NCBI RefSeq assembly: GCF_003851125.1
Contig: NZ_BGOW01000012.1
Coordinates: 1 to 36,275 of the forward strand
Direction of reading: 5' to 3'
Source: Sulfuriferula multivorans
GTDB lineage: Bacteria; Pseudomonadota; Gammaproteobacteria; Burkholderiales; Sulfuriferulaceae
DNA length: 36,275 nt
Both the position numbers and the translations under genes were made by a program. Below, one piece after another: positions 26,963 through 34,606 of this stretch. A model generated the notes under the pieces. The model saw only the letters and a list, made by a program, of their open reading frames with translations, had not been told where the DNA came from and ran no database searches. How positions within the stretch are numbered: the stretch's first letter is position 1; every line of letters starts with the position of its first letter.

Positions 26963-29218
26963 TCAGGCTGCGTTATTTTGCAGCTTGTGAATCAATTTCT
27001 CGACTGCACGCTCAGTCAGTGGCGCGGCCTGGACGACGTGTGCTTCCTTGGCGCGCAATCGGGCAGCCAGACGCGACAAGGCAATCGTGAGGGCATCCAT
27101 CCCCTCGTTATTGGTAAACAGATAAATGCCGCGCATCGAGCTTACCCAGGACAGTCGCGCCACGCGTATGCTGCCATCATCATTGTAAAACTCCAGCCAG
27201 TCGCCTTTTTTAAGGCTGCGTGCAAGATCGGTATATTCATCATCGATCATGTCGTCGGCGGCATCGAGATCAAAGCGCTCGCCAGCGACCGGCGCTGGCG
27301 TGTTAGCTGCGCCAGCTGCGGCAATATTTGCGTCCTCACTCACCACCGCGACTGCGGATACATGCAATTCGCCTGCGTGCAATTCCTGCTGTAGCTGCAA
27401 ACCTGCCTTGACTGCAGAGGCATGGCAAGTTACCAGCCGCGAGAATACGATTTCACGCTCTTTGGGGTCTATCTGGATGCTGTTCATGCCTTCACGCAGA
27501 TGTTTGAGCAGGTCCGGCAACATCACAACGAGCGATAAACGGTCTTCGGTATTGCGCTTGGGCGTAACGCTCCATACCAGGTCTTGCATGGTTTTCAGGT
27601 TGGTCTGCCAGACCTGGCTCTGTTCTCCCTGATCCGTGAAGGCGTGGCTCAGCACCTGTTGCCATGGGCCATCCAGAAATTCGCGGATAGCTTCAGGAAG
27701 CTGCACGCCTTCTGACACGCGTCGAATTTCGTCGGCAACGACGACTTTGGCAATTTCGGCCCGTTCCGCGGCTTCCATGTTTTGTGCGGATTGTTCGATA
27801 GCCGACTCGGTCTGAGACTGATGAGCCACCAAAAAATCCAGCAAGTCGTCAAGCAAGGTGGCGAAGATTTCTACGTCTTCGGAGAAATCGGCCAGGATGG
27901 ATTGCACAATGCTGTCGAGTTTATCGAATAGGCGGGTGTTGTACTCGCCGGTTTCGTGCCAACCGATAGAGGCGGCGGCAATCTCATCCAGCAGGCGGCG
28001 TGCAGGGTGCGATTTTTTCGAGAAAAACTGTTTGTCCAGCATTGCCACCTTCAATACCGGGATCTGCAGGCGGCCAATCAGCGCCTTGAGCTTGTCCGGT
28101 ATGGTGCGGTCATCGAAGATATAGTCAAACAGCATGGCAACGATATCTATGGTGAATGCATCCACCTGGCTGTTCATGTTGACCAGCCCGGCCGTGCGGA
28201 TATCGCGCAGAATATTGACCGAGCCGGATTGTAACAAGCCGGTATCGAAGCCCGACACGGTGCTGACGGGTACGCTACCCACCACGCCATGTTGCAGCTG
28301 GGTGAGCGAATTGATCAGATTGGCTACCGATGCGGGTGAAGCAGTTGTCGCGGTGCCCGGGGGGAGTGAGATGCCGCCGGACCCGGACGCAGCCCCTTTT
28401 CCGATCAGTTGCTGCAGCAGCAGGGCGAATATATCTTGCTGGTCTGTGCTCTCGGTTTCGGCCGCGTCAGTTTTGGCTGAAGTATGACGCGGGCGGTTTT
28501 TATGCTCGGCCAGGCCGACGCGAATCGATGGCAGGATATCCTTGCTGACCAGAAACTGGTTCAGGCGCTGATATATTTTTGGCAGATCGCTCGCGATTCT
28601 TTGTCCAAATTGTTGCAGCAGTACCAGCTTGATTTGAGAACTCACTTCGAGCTGTTCGCAGGCTGCAAGAAACGCCACGCAAATGGCTTTGGCGCCCAGG
28701 GGATTGCGTTCATCCTTGGCTTGCGGATCCTGCAACAGGGCAGAAACGCGTTGATCCAGTGCTGCCAGTTCCTCTACGGAATCAAACCGCAGACGGGCGG
28801 CCGCTTTGCTAAGCGCCAGTGACTGTTCGAAATCTTCCTCATCCACCAGCGCCAGTTCCATGCTCAACATGCCGGGTTTGGTCTCTTTGCCGCTTGATCC
28901 GGTGGCTCTGGTACGGCTATCGAAAGATTCAATAAAATGCTTGCGCAGGGCAAGCGTCAGCGCATCGCCCCGGTTATGCACAATACCCTGGGCAGCATAG
29001 TAGAGGTTGCGGGTTTCCAGCGTAGGGGACTGATCGGCGTTGGCCAGCAAGCTATCTTCCACTTGCGTGTTTTTCCCCTGCCAGGCGTGGCAGATGGCTT
29101 CAATGGCCTGATCGCGACATGCATGCAGTAGCTCAAGCGCCTCCGCGGCCGTCAGCGTTCTGCGCGACCGGTCAAACTGATTGATATTTACTACATTGCG
29201 TTGCAGCGTGTCCGTCAT
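26963..29218 (-). CDS. DUF1631 family protein with PilZ-like C-terminal region
   Basis: A 751-aa cytoplasmic protein with no signal peptide or membrane helix, matching the DUF1631 family of beta- and gammaproteobacteria (function unknown; sometimes mislabelled as thymidine phosphorylase). It is mostly helical and acidic. The N-terminal part has HACRDQAIEAICHAW, ETRNLYYAAQGIVHNRG and SMELALVDEEDFEQSLAL; the middle has MLFDYIFDDRTIPDKLKALI. A ~70-residue C-terminal block beginning GDWLEFYNDDGSIRVARLSW (from residue ~672), then MRGIYLFTNNEG, looks like a PilZ-type beta-barrel, but the RxxxR motif needed for c-di-GMP binding is not clearly seen. AAGGA precedes the ATG. The leader carries a c-di-GMP-I riboswitch, so expression is probably set by c-di-GMP. 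It converges on malQ-treY with a 30-base gap and no evident terminator. Confidence 0.85.
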   Translation of the reverse strand: MTDTLQRNVVNINQFDRSRRTLTAAEALELLHACRDQAIEAICHAWQGKNTQVEDSLLANADQSPTLETRNLYYAAQGIVHNRGDALTLALRKHFIESFDSRTRATGSSGKETKPGMLSMELALVDEEDFEQSLALSKAAARLRFDSVEELAALDQRVSALLQDPQAKDERNPLGAKAICVAFLAACEQLEVSSQIKLVLLQQFGQRIASDLPKIYQRLNQFLVSKDILPSIRVGLAEHKNRPRHTSAKTDAAETESTDQQDIFALLLQQLIGKGAASGSGGISLPPGTATTASPASVANLINSLTQLQHGVVGSVPVSTVSGFDTGLLQSGSVNILRDIRTAGLVNMNSQVDAFTIDIVAMLFDYIFDDRTIPDKLKALIGRLQIPVLKVAMLDKQFFSKKSHPARRLLDEIAAASIGWHETGEYNTRLFDKLDSIVQSILADFSEDVEIFATLLDDLLDFLVAHQSQTESAIEQSAQNMEAAERAEIAKVVVADEIRRVSEGVQLPEAIREFLDGPWQQVLSHAFTDQGEQSQVWQTNLKTMQDLVWSVTPKRNTEDRLSLVVMLPDLLKHLREGMNSIQIDPKEREIVFSRLVTCHASAVKAGLQLQQELHAGELHVSAVAVVSEDANIAAAGAANTPAPVAGERFDLDAADDMIDDEYTDLARSLKKGDWLEFYNDDGSIRVARLSWVSSMRGIYLFTNNEGMDALTIALSRLAARLRAKEAHVVQAAPLTERAVEKLIHKLQNNAA

Positions 29219-29308
29219 GACATATGTCCTTCAGGCTGAGCGGCAGGCGCAAACGGGTGCATCACCAAAATAGGCGATGCAATGCTGAATGGCGGGAGCG
29301 ATAACCCC

Positions 29309-29399
29309 GCATTTGGCAACCCCGCTGTCATAGCGCCTGAGCCCCTTAGACCGGAAATTTTGCGTCTCCGCCTTTCAGCGGATTTGCCCTGACAAATGC
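29309..29399 (-). promoter_or_regulatory. Cyclic di-GMP-I (GEMM) riboswitch aptamer
   Basis: On the minus strand, a perfect 7-bp P1 (GCATTTG / CAAATGC) encloses the GEMM-I core: CAGGGCAAA, then a TCCGC / GCGGA hairpin with a GAAA loop, then GACGCAAA, CCGGTCTAAGG, a second hairpin arm, and AGCGGGGTTGCC. These blocks are in the order of the Vc2-type consensus. The aptamer ends 90 bases before the DUF1631 start codon. Downstream, GCGGG / CCCGC (sharing two bases with the P1 3' strand) and GCATCGCC / GGTGATGC can form hairpins that may be part of the expression platform; neither has a T tract, so ON or OFF behaviour cannot be deduced. Confidence 0.88.
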
Positions 29400-29503
29400 T
29401 ATGGTACGCCGTGAGGCGGAATGCATCTGTAACGGGAATGGAGGTGTTCATACCCGTCGTAAGGTATTACGGCGGCAGTTTTTGGAACTTTAGGGATAAT
29501 TCT

Positions 29504-29577
29504 TGGAGCGGGCGATGGGAATCGAACCCACGGCTCTAGCTTGGGAAGCTAGGGTATTACCATTATACGACGCCCGC
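29504..29577 (-). tRNA. glyT: tRNA-Gly (anticodon CCC)
   Basis: Cloverleaf on the minus strand: 7-bp acceptor GCGGGCG / CGCCCGC, D arm with TATAATGGTAATA, anticodon stem CTAGC / GCTAG with loop TTCCCAA (anticodon CCC, reading GGG), T arm GTGGG-TTCGATT-CCCAT, discriminator T, and an encoded CCA end (29504-29506). U73 and the C35-C36 anticodon bases fit glycine identity. It lies upstream of, and in the same direction as, the riboswitch and DUF1631 gene, so read-through transcription is possible. Confidence 0.95.
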
Positions 29578-29627
29578 TATGGTAAAATCGAAAACGCATC
29601 ATACTTGAATTGTAAGGGTATTTGAAG

Positions 29628-29831
29628 TTGATCGAACTCACTATTAATGGCGCTGCCAAACAATTTTCGCAGCCGCTCAATGTAGCCCAACTGGTCGTCA
29701 ATCTGGAATTGGCTGGTAAACGCATTGCCATCGAACGCAACGGCGAGATTGTGCCGCGTAGCCAGTTCGACACGGTGGCGTTGGCATCCGGCGACCAGCT
29801 GGAAATCGTGGTCGCGGTCGGCGGCGGTTAG
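29628..29831 (+). CDS. thiS: Thiamine biosynthesis sulfur carrier ThiS
   Basis: A ubiquitin-fold sulfur carrier of 67 aa ending in the essential Gly-Gly tail (VVAVGGG), whose C-terminus is thiocarboxylated to deliver sulfur to ThiG for the thiazole ring of thiamine. The conserved block NGEIVPRSQFDTVAL is present. The start is not ATG: TTG at 29628 gives the usual MIELTINGAA and lies 9 bases after AAGGG; a TTG at 29622 is also in frame but only 3 bases from that site. thiG follows 69 bases downstream. No TPP riboswitch is visible in the short gap between this gene and the tRNA on the other strand. Confidence 0.9.
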   Translation: MIELTINGAAKQFSQPLNVAQLVVNLELAGKRIAIERNGEIVPRSQFDTVALASGDQLEIVVAVGGG

Positions 29832-29900
29832 CCTGCTATCTTCGTGTCTGGCCTGGGCCAGACGCATCCTGAACTCTACTTTCGAGATTCCGAGAATCGT

Positions 29901-30683
29901 ATGGACACTTTAACTATCGCAGGTCGCGATTATTCATCCCGCTTGCTGGTCGGCACCGGTAAATACAAGGATTTCGACGAAACACGTCGGGCTGTTGAAG
30001 CCAGCGGAGCCGAGATTGTTACCGTGGCCATTCGTCGCACCAACCTCGGCCAGGACCCCAGCCAGCCTAATCTGCTGGATGCGCTACCGCCGTCGAAATA
30101 TACCTATCTGCCCAACACCGCCGGCTGTTACACGGCCGATGAGGCTGTACGCACGCTGCGTCTGGCGCGCGAACTGCTGGACGGCCATGATCTGGTCAAG
30201 CTGGAAGTACTGGGCGATCCGAAATCGCTCTATCCCAATGTGGTGGAGACCATCCGGGCCGCCGAAATCCTCATCAAGGAAGGCTTCAAGGTCATGGTGT
30301 ATACCTCCGACGATCCCATCATCGCCAAACAGCTGGAACAGATGGGGTGCGTGGCGGTGATGCCGCTGGCGTCCCTGATCGGCTCGGGCATGGGCATCCT
30401 CAACCCTTGGAATCTGCAAATCATCATCAATGAAGCCAGGGTGCCGGTGATCGTGGATGCGGGCGTGGGTACTGCGTCAGACGCGGCCATTGCGATGGAA
30501 CTGGGTTGTGCCGGGGTGCTGATGAACACCGCCATCGCCGGGGCGCAAAACCCGGTGCTGATGGCCTCTGCCATGAACAAGGCGGTGCAGGCCGGGCGCG
30601 AGGCGTACCTGGCCGGGCGCATGCCGAAGAAAATCTACACCGCCAGCCCGTCCTCGCCCACCAGCGGCGTGATCGGTTCCTGA
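29901..30683 (+). CDS. thiG: Thiazole synthase ThiG
   Basis: A 260-aa TIM-barrel enzyme that condenses 1-deoxyxylulose 5-phosphate, dehydroglycine and ThiS-thiocarboxylate to thiazole phosphate. Conserved blocks are [13 protein letters not shown] near the N-terminus, [46 protein letters not shown] (Schiff-base Lys), [16 protein letters not shown] and [20 protein letters not shown]. Length is normal. The frame is open to an earlier ATG at 29844, but homologues begin at [11 protein letters not shown], so 29901 was chosen. Partners thiC, thiE and thiO/thiH are not in this window. trmB starts 4 bases after the stop. Confidence 0.95.
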   Translation: MDTLTIAGRDYSSRLLVGTGKYKDFDETRRAVEASGAEIVTVAIRRTNLGQDPSQPNLLDALPPSKYTYLPNTAGCYTADEAVRTLRLARELLDGHDLVKLEVLGDPKSLYPNVVETIRAAEILIKEGFKVMVYTSDDPIIAKQLEQMGCVAVMPLASLIGSGMGILNPWNLQIIINEARVPVIVDAGVGTASDAAIAMELGCAGVLMNTAIAGAQNPVLMASAMNKAVQAGREAYLAGRMPKKIYTASPSSPTSGVIGS

Positions 30684-30686
30684 ACC

Positions 30687-31373
30687 ATGGCCGAAACCAG
30701 CCCGGTCGGGCGCCCCATCCGCAGCTTTGTGCTGCGCCAGGGGCGCATGTCGGTCGCCCAGCAGCGTGCGCATGACAGTTTGAAAGCGGTATATGGCATC
30801 CCTTATGCCGTTCAGGCGCTGGACCTCGCGGTCGCGTTTGGACGCGACGCACCGAAAATTCTGGAAATTGGCTTCGGCATGGGTGATGCTACGGCGGCCA
30901 TCGCCAGTGCGCATCCTGAAAACGACTACCTCGGCATCGAAGTGCATAGTCCTGGCGTGGGCAGCCTGCTGAACCAGATCCAGGAGCGCGCACTCACCAA
31001 CCTGCGCATCATCCAGCATGACGCCGTGGAAGTGCTGCGCGACATGATCCCCGATGGCAGCCTAGCCGGCGTGCACATTTTTTTCCCCGACCCGTGGCAC
31101 AAAAAACGTCACAACAAGCGCCGCCTGATCAAGCCCGATTTTGTCGCTCTGATTACCCGCAAGCTCGCCCCCGGCGGTTATTTGCATTGCGCCACCGACT
31201 GGGAGGACTACGCCATCCAGATACTGGAGGTGTTGTCAGGCGAGCCAGCGCTCACCAACACGGCTGAGGGCTACGCCCCGCGGCCGGACTACCGTCCATT
31301 GACCAAATTCGAGCAGCGCGGGCTGCGGCTGGGGCATGGGGTATGGGATATTGTGTTCAAAAAGACAAAATAA
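30687..31373 (+). CDS. trmB: tRNA (guanine-N7)-methyltransferase TrmB
   Basis: A 228-aa Rossmann-fold, SAM-dependent enzyme that makes m7G46 in the variable loop of tRNAs. Motif I is [12 protein letters not shown] (about residues 66-77), followed by [14 protein letters not shown] and the family signature [18 protein letters not shown] with the catalytic Asp. The C-terminal TKFEQRG segment is also typical of TrmB. Length is normal. It starts 4 bases after thiG and is probably co-transcribed with thiSG; the same gene order is common in betaproteobacteria. A candidate promoter for the next operon overlaps its last bases. Confidence 0.95.
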   Translation: MAETSPVGRPIRSFVLRQGRMSVAQQRAHDSLKAVYGIPYAVQALDLAVAFGRDAPKILEIGFGMGDATAAIASAHPENDYLGIEVHSPGVGSLLNQIQERALTNLRIIQHDAVEVLRDMIPDGSLAGVHIFFPDPWHKKRHNKRRLIKPDFVALITRKLAPGGYLHCATDWEDYAIQILEVLSGEPALTNTAEGYAPRPDYRPLTKFEQRGLRLGHGVWDIVFKKTK

Positions 31374-31375
31374 CC

Positions 31376-31404
31376 TTTCCAAAGAAAATATTTAGGAATA
31401 AAAT
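31376..31404 (+). promoter_or_regulatory. Candidate sigma-70 promoter of the toxin-antitoxin operon
   Basis: TTTCCA (31376-31381) and TAAAAT (31399-31404) are separated by 17 bases in a short AT-rich stretch right after the trmB stop and 24 bases before the antitoxin ATG. A perfect AAGGAGG lies at 31416-31422. The AT-rich bases around 31387-31410 are where an autoregulating antitoxin could bind, but no clear operator palindrome was found. Confidence 0.4.
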
Positions 31405-31427
31405 TTCTCCAGAACAAGGAGGAATTC

Positions 31428-31805
31428 ATGATCGCTACTCACCCTACCCAACTCCCCGAAGCTGGAGCCACGCTTTCCAAAGCCGTGACACGCACCCTCA
31501 ATCTGCTCCAACTCAGGCAGTCCACGCTGGCGCGCATCCTGGGAGTGAGCGGGGCCACGGTGTCACGCTTGTGTGCAGGCACTTACACGTTGAACCCGAG
31601 CCGCGCCAAGGAATGGGAATTCGCTCTGCTGTTCGTGCGCCTGTTTCGCTCGCTCGACGCCATTCTCGGGCATGGCGACAACGCGCAAAAATGGCTCACC
31701 GGCCACAATGCTGCACTCAATGCCCGCCCGATTGACCTGATCGAGAGCACCGAAGGCTTGGTGCGTGTAGTGCATTATCTCGACGCCCATCGTGGCCGAA
31801 TTTAA
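31428..31805 (+). CDS. Xre/MbcA/ParS-type antitoxin (DUF2384)
   Basis: A 125-aa antitoxin. The N-terminal part is a helix-turn-helix (LRQSTLARILGVSGATVSRL, about residues 28-47) that would bind the operon's own promoter. The C-terminal half matches the MbcA/ParS/Xre toxin-binding domain (FVRLFRSLDAILGHGDNAQKWLTGHNAAL, then PIDLIESTEGLVRVVHYLDAHRGRI). In these systems the C-terminal end enters the toxin active site and blocks NAD+ access; the terminal Arg-Gly-Arg-Ile here fits that role. It has a perfect AAGGAGG ribosome site 5 bases before ATG. The toxin gene overlaps its end by 14 bases, the usual order for RES-Xre pairs. Confidence 0.9.
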   Translation: MIATHPTQLPEAGATLSKAVTRTLNLLQLRQSTLARILGVSGATVSRLCAGTYTLNPSRAKEWEFALLFVRLFRSLDAILGHGDNAQKWLTGHNAALNARPIDLIESTEGLVRVVHYLDAHRGRI

Positions 31806-32514
31806 CCCGACCCAGATCGAGCTCGATGTGTGGCGCGCTGTCGAGGCGCAACACCGGGTATCTACAATGGTGCTGGTGGATACGCTGGATGAACAGGCGC
31901 TGCTGGAGCGCTTGCTGGAGCAATCCAAGCCGCCCGTTGCGCAACCGCAGCGCGCGCTGCATTGGCTGCTGTTCACACCGTTTCGCTACCCGCCGCTGCC
32001 TTCCGGATCACGCTTTCGCGCGCCCAATGATCCCGGGGTGTTCTATGGCGCAGACGAGCGCCGCAGCGCCTGTGCCGAGCTCGGTTACTGGCGTTGGCGC
32101 CTGCTGCTGGACAGCCCCGCGCTGGACGCCATCGAACCCATGCCGCAAACCGTATTCAAGACCCCGCTGCGCGGCACGGCCATTGATCTGCGCCAGCCGC
32201 CGTTTTTGGTACACCGCGCGCGCTGGACCCATTCCAGCGACTATCAACCGTGTCAGGATTTGGCGCACCAGGTACGGCTGGCAGGGATACAAATGATCCG
32301 CTATGAATCGGTGCGCGACCCGGATCATGGCGGCTGCGCAGCGCTGTTGAGCCATGCCGCCTTTGCCGCCAATGCACCTAGCGAACACCAGACCTGGATG
32401 CTGGCTGTGCACCGAGATCGGGTGGTATGGCGGCTGGATTCGATTTTTGACGACGCCGCGTTTGAGTTTGAAGCGTCTGCGTGGCGTAGCGATGCGCCGA
32501 ACAAGCCAGACTGA
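31792..32514 (+). CDS. RES-domain toxin (NAD+-depleting)
   Basis: A 240-aa RES-family toxin, partner of the preceding antitoxin. RES toxins (MbcT, ParT) degrade NAD+ or ADP-ribosylate targets, stopping growth when free. The RES domain starts with SRFRAPNDPGVFYGADERRSACAELGYW (conserved Arg, Tyr and Glu) and ends around IRYESVRDPDHGGCAALLSH (conserved Ser of the R-E-S set). About 70 residues precede the core, longer than the shortest RES proteins but normal for this subgroup. The start is GTG at 31792, overlapping the antitoxin frame, so translation is probably coupled, keeping toxin below antitoxin. No frameshift or missing core residue is seen, so the toxin is probably active. Confidence 0.88.
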   Translation: MAEFNPTQIELDVWRAVEAQHRVSTMVLVDTLDEQALLERLLEQSKPPVAQPQRALHWLLFTPFRYPPLPSGSRFRAPNDPGVFYGADERRSACAELGYWRWRLLLDSPALDAIEPMPQTVFKTPLRGTAIDLRQPPFLVHRARWTHSSDYQPCQDLAHQVRLAGIQMIRYESVRDPDHGGCAALLSHAAFAANAPSEHQTWMLAVHRDRVVWRLDSIFDDAAFEFEASAWRSDAPNKPD

Positions 32515-32517
32515 TCC

Positions 32518-33750
32518 ATGCCAACAGACGGACAGATTGCCATCATCGGCGGCGGTCCGGCCGGGCTGATGGCTGCGGAAACCCTGGCCGCACGGGGTTT
32601 GCGCGTGGATGTGTACGATGCCATGCCCTCAGTGGGACGCAAGTTCCTGCTGGCGGGTAAGGGCGGTCTGAACCTCACCCATACCGAAGCGCACGAGACC
32701 TTCCTTTCACGCTATGGCGCGCGCCGCGAATACCTTGCGCCGTGGCTGCAAGGATTCGACGCACAAGCCTTGCGCGATTGGGTGCATGCCCTGGGGCATG
32801 ACACCTTCGTGGGTACATCAGGGCGCGTATTCCCCACCGACAAAAAAGCCGCGCCGCTGCTACGCGCCTGGTTGCATCGGCTGCGGGAATCCGGCGTTAT
32901 GTTTCATGTGCGGCACCGCTGGCTGGGCTGGGCAGAAAACAACACACTGCGCTTTGCCACTTCGGACGGCGAACGGCAGATCCGCGCAGACGCCGTGGTG
33001 CTGGCGCTGGGCGGCGGCAGCTGGGCGAAACTGGGTTCGAACGGCGCCTGGATGCCGATACTCCAGGCGCAGGGCGTGCCGGTAGCCGCGCTGCAACCCG
33101 CCAACTGCGGCTTCGATGTGGGCTGGAGCGAGCACTTGCGCACCCGCTTTGCCGGCCAGCCGATCAAGTCCGTGGTGCTGAATTTCACCGCTGCCGCTGG
33201 TGCGCCATTCCGCAAACAGGGTGAACTGATGCTGACCGCCACCGGGCTGGAAGGCGGGCTGATTTACGCCGCTTCCGCGCGGCTGCGCGGCGCCATTGCC
33301 GCAACCGGGCCAGCCACGATCCACCTCGACCTTGCCCCCGGCTGGGAACTGGCGCGCCTCACCCGGGAAATCGCCCACCCCCGCGGTTCGCGTTCGTTGT
33401 CCAGCCACCTGCACAGCCGTGTGAATATTCATGGCGTCAAAATGGCGCTGCTGCGTGAAATCGGCAGTGCCGAAGATTTCGCCGATCCTGCGCGTCTGGC
33501 CGCCCTCATCAAAGCCCTGCCGATACGGCTGATCGCCCCGCGCCCGCTCGACGAGGCGATCAGCAGCGCAGGTGGCGTGATGTTCGAGGCGCTGGATGCG
33601 CACGGGATGCTGCGCACGCTGCCCGGCGTATTTTGCGCGGGTGAGATGCTCGACTGGGAGGCGCCTACCGGTGGCTATTTGCTGACCGCGTGTTTTGCCA
33701 GCGGGCGTGCAGCAGGGTTAGGGGTGCTGGACTGGCTGGGCGCTATTTGA
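32518..33750 (+). CDS. FAD-dependent oxidoreductase, HI0933/BaiN-like flavoprotein
   Basis: A 410-aa flavoprotein. The N-terminus has the dinucleotide-binding motif IAIIGGGPAGLMAAETLAAR (residues ~8-27) followed by VYDAMPSVGRKFLLAGKGGLNLTHTE, a hallmark of the HI0933/YhiN family. GRVFPTDKKAAPLLRAWL and VLALGGGSWAKLGSNG are further family blocks; the C-terminal FCAGEMLDWEAPTGGYLLTACFASG closes the FAD site. It fits the subgroup annotated as TIGR03862-type flavoproteins. The substrate is unknown; relatives include bile-acid reductase BaiN and dehydrogenases of rRNA dihydrouridine (RdsA), so a role in RNA modification is possible but not shown. It starts 3 bases after the RES toxin stop, so may share the toxin-antitoxin transcript. 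Confidence 0.88.
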   Translation: MPTDGQIAIIGGGPAGLMAAETLAARGLRVDVYDAMPSVGRKFLLAGKGGLNLTHTEAHETFLSRYGARREYLAPWLQGFDAQALRDWVHALGHDTFVGTSGRVFPTDKKAAPLLRAWLHRLRESGVMFHVRHRWLGWAENNTLRFATSDGERQIRADAVVLALGGGSWAKLGSNGAWMPILQAQGVPVAALQPANCGFDVGWSEHLRTRFAGQPIKSVVLNFTAAAGAPFRKQGELMLTATGLEGGLIYAASARLRGAIAATGPATIHLDLAPGWELARLTREIAHPRGSRSLSSHLHSRVNIHGVKMALLREIGSAEDFADPARLAALIKALPIRLIAPRPLDEAISSAGGVMFEALDAHGMLRTLPGVFCAGEMLDWEAPTGGYLLTACFASGRAAGLGVLDWLGAI

Positions 33751-33778
33751 AAAATTCATCCTAAAAACGGCTATTGAT

Positions 33779-33905
33779 CCACGAAAAACACGAAAGGCAC
33801 GAAAATATTCAAAGAGATATCCAGCCGTATATCGTTACCCAATGGGTGAATGACTCGGTTTGTATAATCTGTTGATTTATTTCGTGCTTTTCGTGTTTTT
33901 CGTGG
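33779..33905. repeat. Long inverted repeat of 9-bp-phased CACGAAA heptamers
   Basis: The left arm has three CACGAAA heptamers starting at 33780, 33789 and 33798; the right arm has three TTTCGTG heptamers at 33880, 33889 and 33898. Within each arm the period is exactly 9 bp, and the arms are inverted copies of about 26-28 bp with one or two mismatches. The 75-base loop is AT-rich, carries TATAAT at 33863-33868, and has no gene. The element begins 29 bases after the flavoprotein stop. Confidence 0.9.
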
Positions 33906-33931
33906 ACTAGCTGCTTTTTCCAGGTTCATTT

Positions 33932-34016
33932 GCCACAGAGAACACAGAGGTCACAGAGTTTCCAGTGCTCCAACAGATGGGGTGATTTTCTCTGTGTGCT
34001 CTGTGATCTCTGTGGC
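33932..34016. repeat. Inverted repeat of 9-bp-phased CACAGAG heptamers (copy 1)
   Basis: The left arm has CACAGAG at 33934, 33943 and 33952; the right arm has CTCTGTG at 33990, 33999 and 34008. Both are phased at 9 bp and flanked by an extra GC pair (GCCACAGAG ... CTCTGTGGC). The arms are 27 bp, differing only in the 2-base spacers, with a 31-base loop. The element ends 9 bases before the DUF1415 stop codon (minus strand), so it could act as that gene's 3' hairpin. Confidence 0.9.
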
Positions 34017-34025
34017 TAAAGCTGC

Positions 34026-34574
34026 TCAAGCCTTATCCACCCCCAATTTGTTCCATCTCTCAAGCCCCAGCGCATTGAGCGTTTCCATATTCTTTTCAAA
34101 AATCTGTTCGGCTTCCGGGAAGGCAGCCACGGCGCGCTCCACGCTGGCTTCGCGCAACAGATGCAGCATCGGGTAAGGCGAGCGGTTGGTGTAGTTCTCG
34201 ATGTCGCCCGGGGCCGTATCGGCGAACTGGTATTGGGGATGGAAACTGGCAATCTGGAACGCGTCGTCGAATTCCGGCTCGGCAGCAGCGGCATCGGCGA
34301 TGTCGAGAAAATCGTTGTAGTCGAGAAAATCACCTAGCACGTATGGGTGGATCAGCAACGTGGTATCGGTTTGCTCGGCGTCGGTGTCCTGCAGCGTACG
34401 CAATTCAGCCAGCAAGTCTTCGAGCAGCGCTTCAGGGGTAGTGGCCGCACTCACGACATAACGAATCTGCTGTTTGACGTGGACAGCCTTGGCGAATGGG
34501 CAGAGGTTGAGGCCGATGACGGCTTTTTCGAGCCAGGTTCGGGTGGCGTCGATGATTTCGGTATCGGTGGGCAT
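34026..34574 (-). CDS. DUF1415 family protein
   Basis: A 182-aa cytoplasmic protein of the DUF1415 family, found in proteobacteria and without known function. The N-terminal signature is TRTWLEKAVIGLNLCPFAKAVH (residues ~12-33), with a Cys in LCPFA; then come LLIHPYVLGDFLDYNDFLDIAD and ASFHPQYQFAD, and the C-terminal NRSPYPMLHLLREASVERAV. The combination of a single conserved Cys, His and Asp residues could suggest an enzyme, but no reaction is known. Length is typical. The gene is bracketed by two CACAGAG repeat elements, one ending 10 bases beyond its stop and one starting 33 bases before its start. GGAGT in front of the ATG is the likely ribosome site. Confidence 0.87.
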   Translation of the reverse strand: MPTDTEIIDATRTWLEKAVIGLNLCPFAKAVHVKQQIRYVVSAATTPEALLEDLLAELRTLQDTDAEQTDTTLLIHPYVLGDFLDYNDFLDIADAAAAEPEFDDAFQIASFHPQYQFADTAPGDIENYTNRSPYPMLHLLREASVERAVAAFPEAEQIFEKNMETLNALGLERWNKLGVDKA

Positions 34575-34606
34575 TGGGGTACTCCTTGGTGCTGAAAACG
34601 GGTTTT

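Noticed and set aside
33779-34016. The short direct repeats as a CRISPR array
   Set aside because: Units are only 7 bp with 2-bp spacers, arranged as inverted arms; no 25-40 bp repeats, no spacers and no cas genes.
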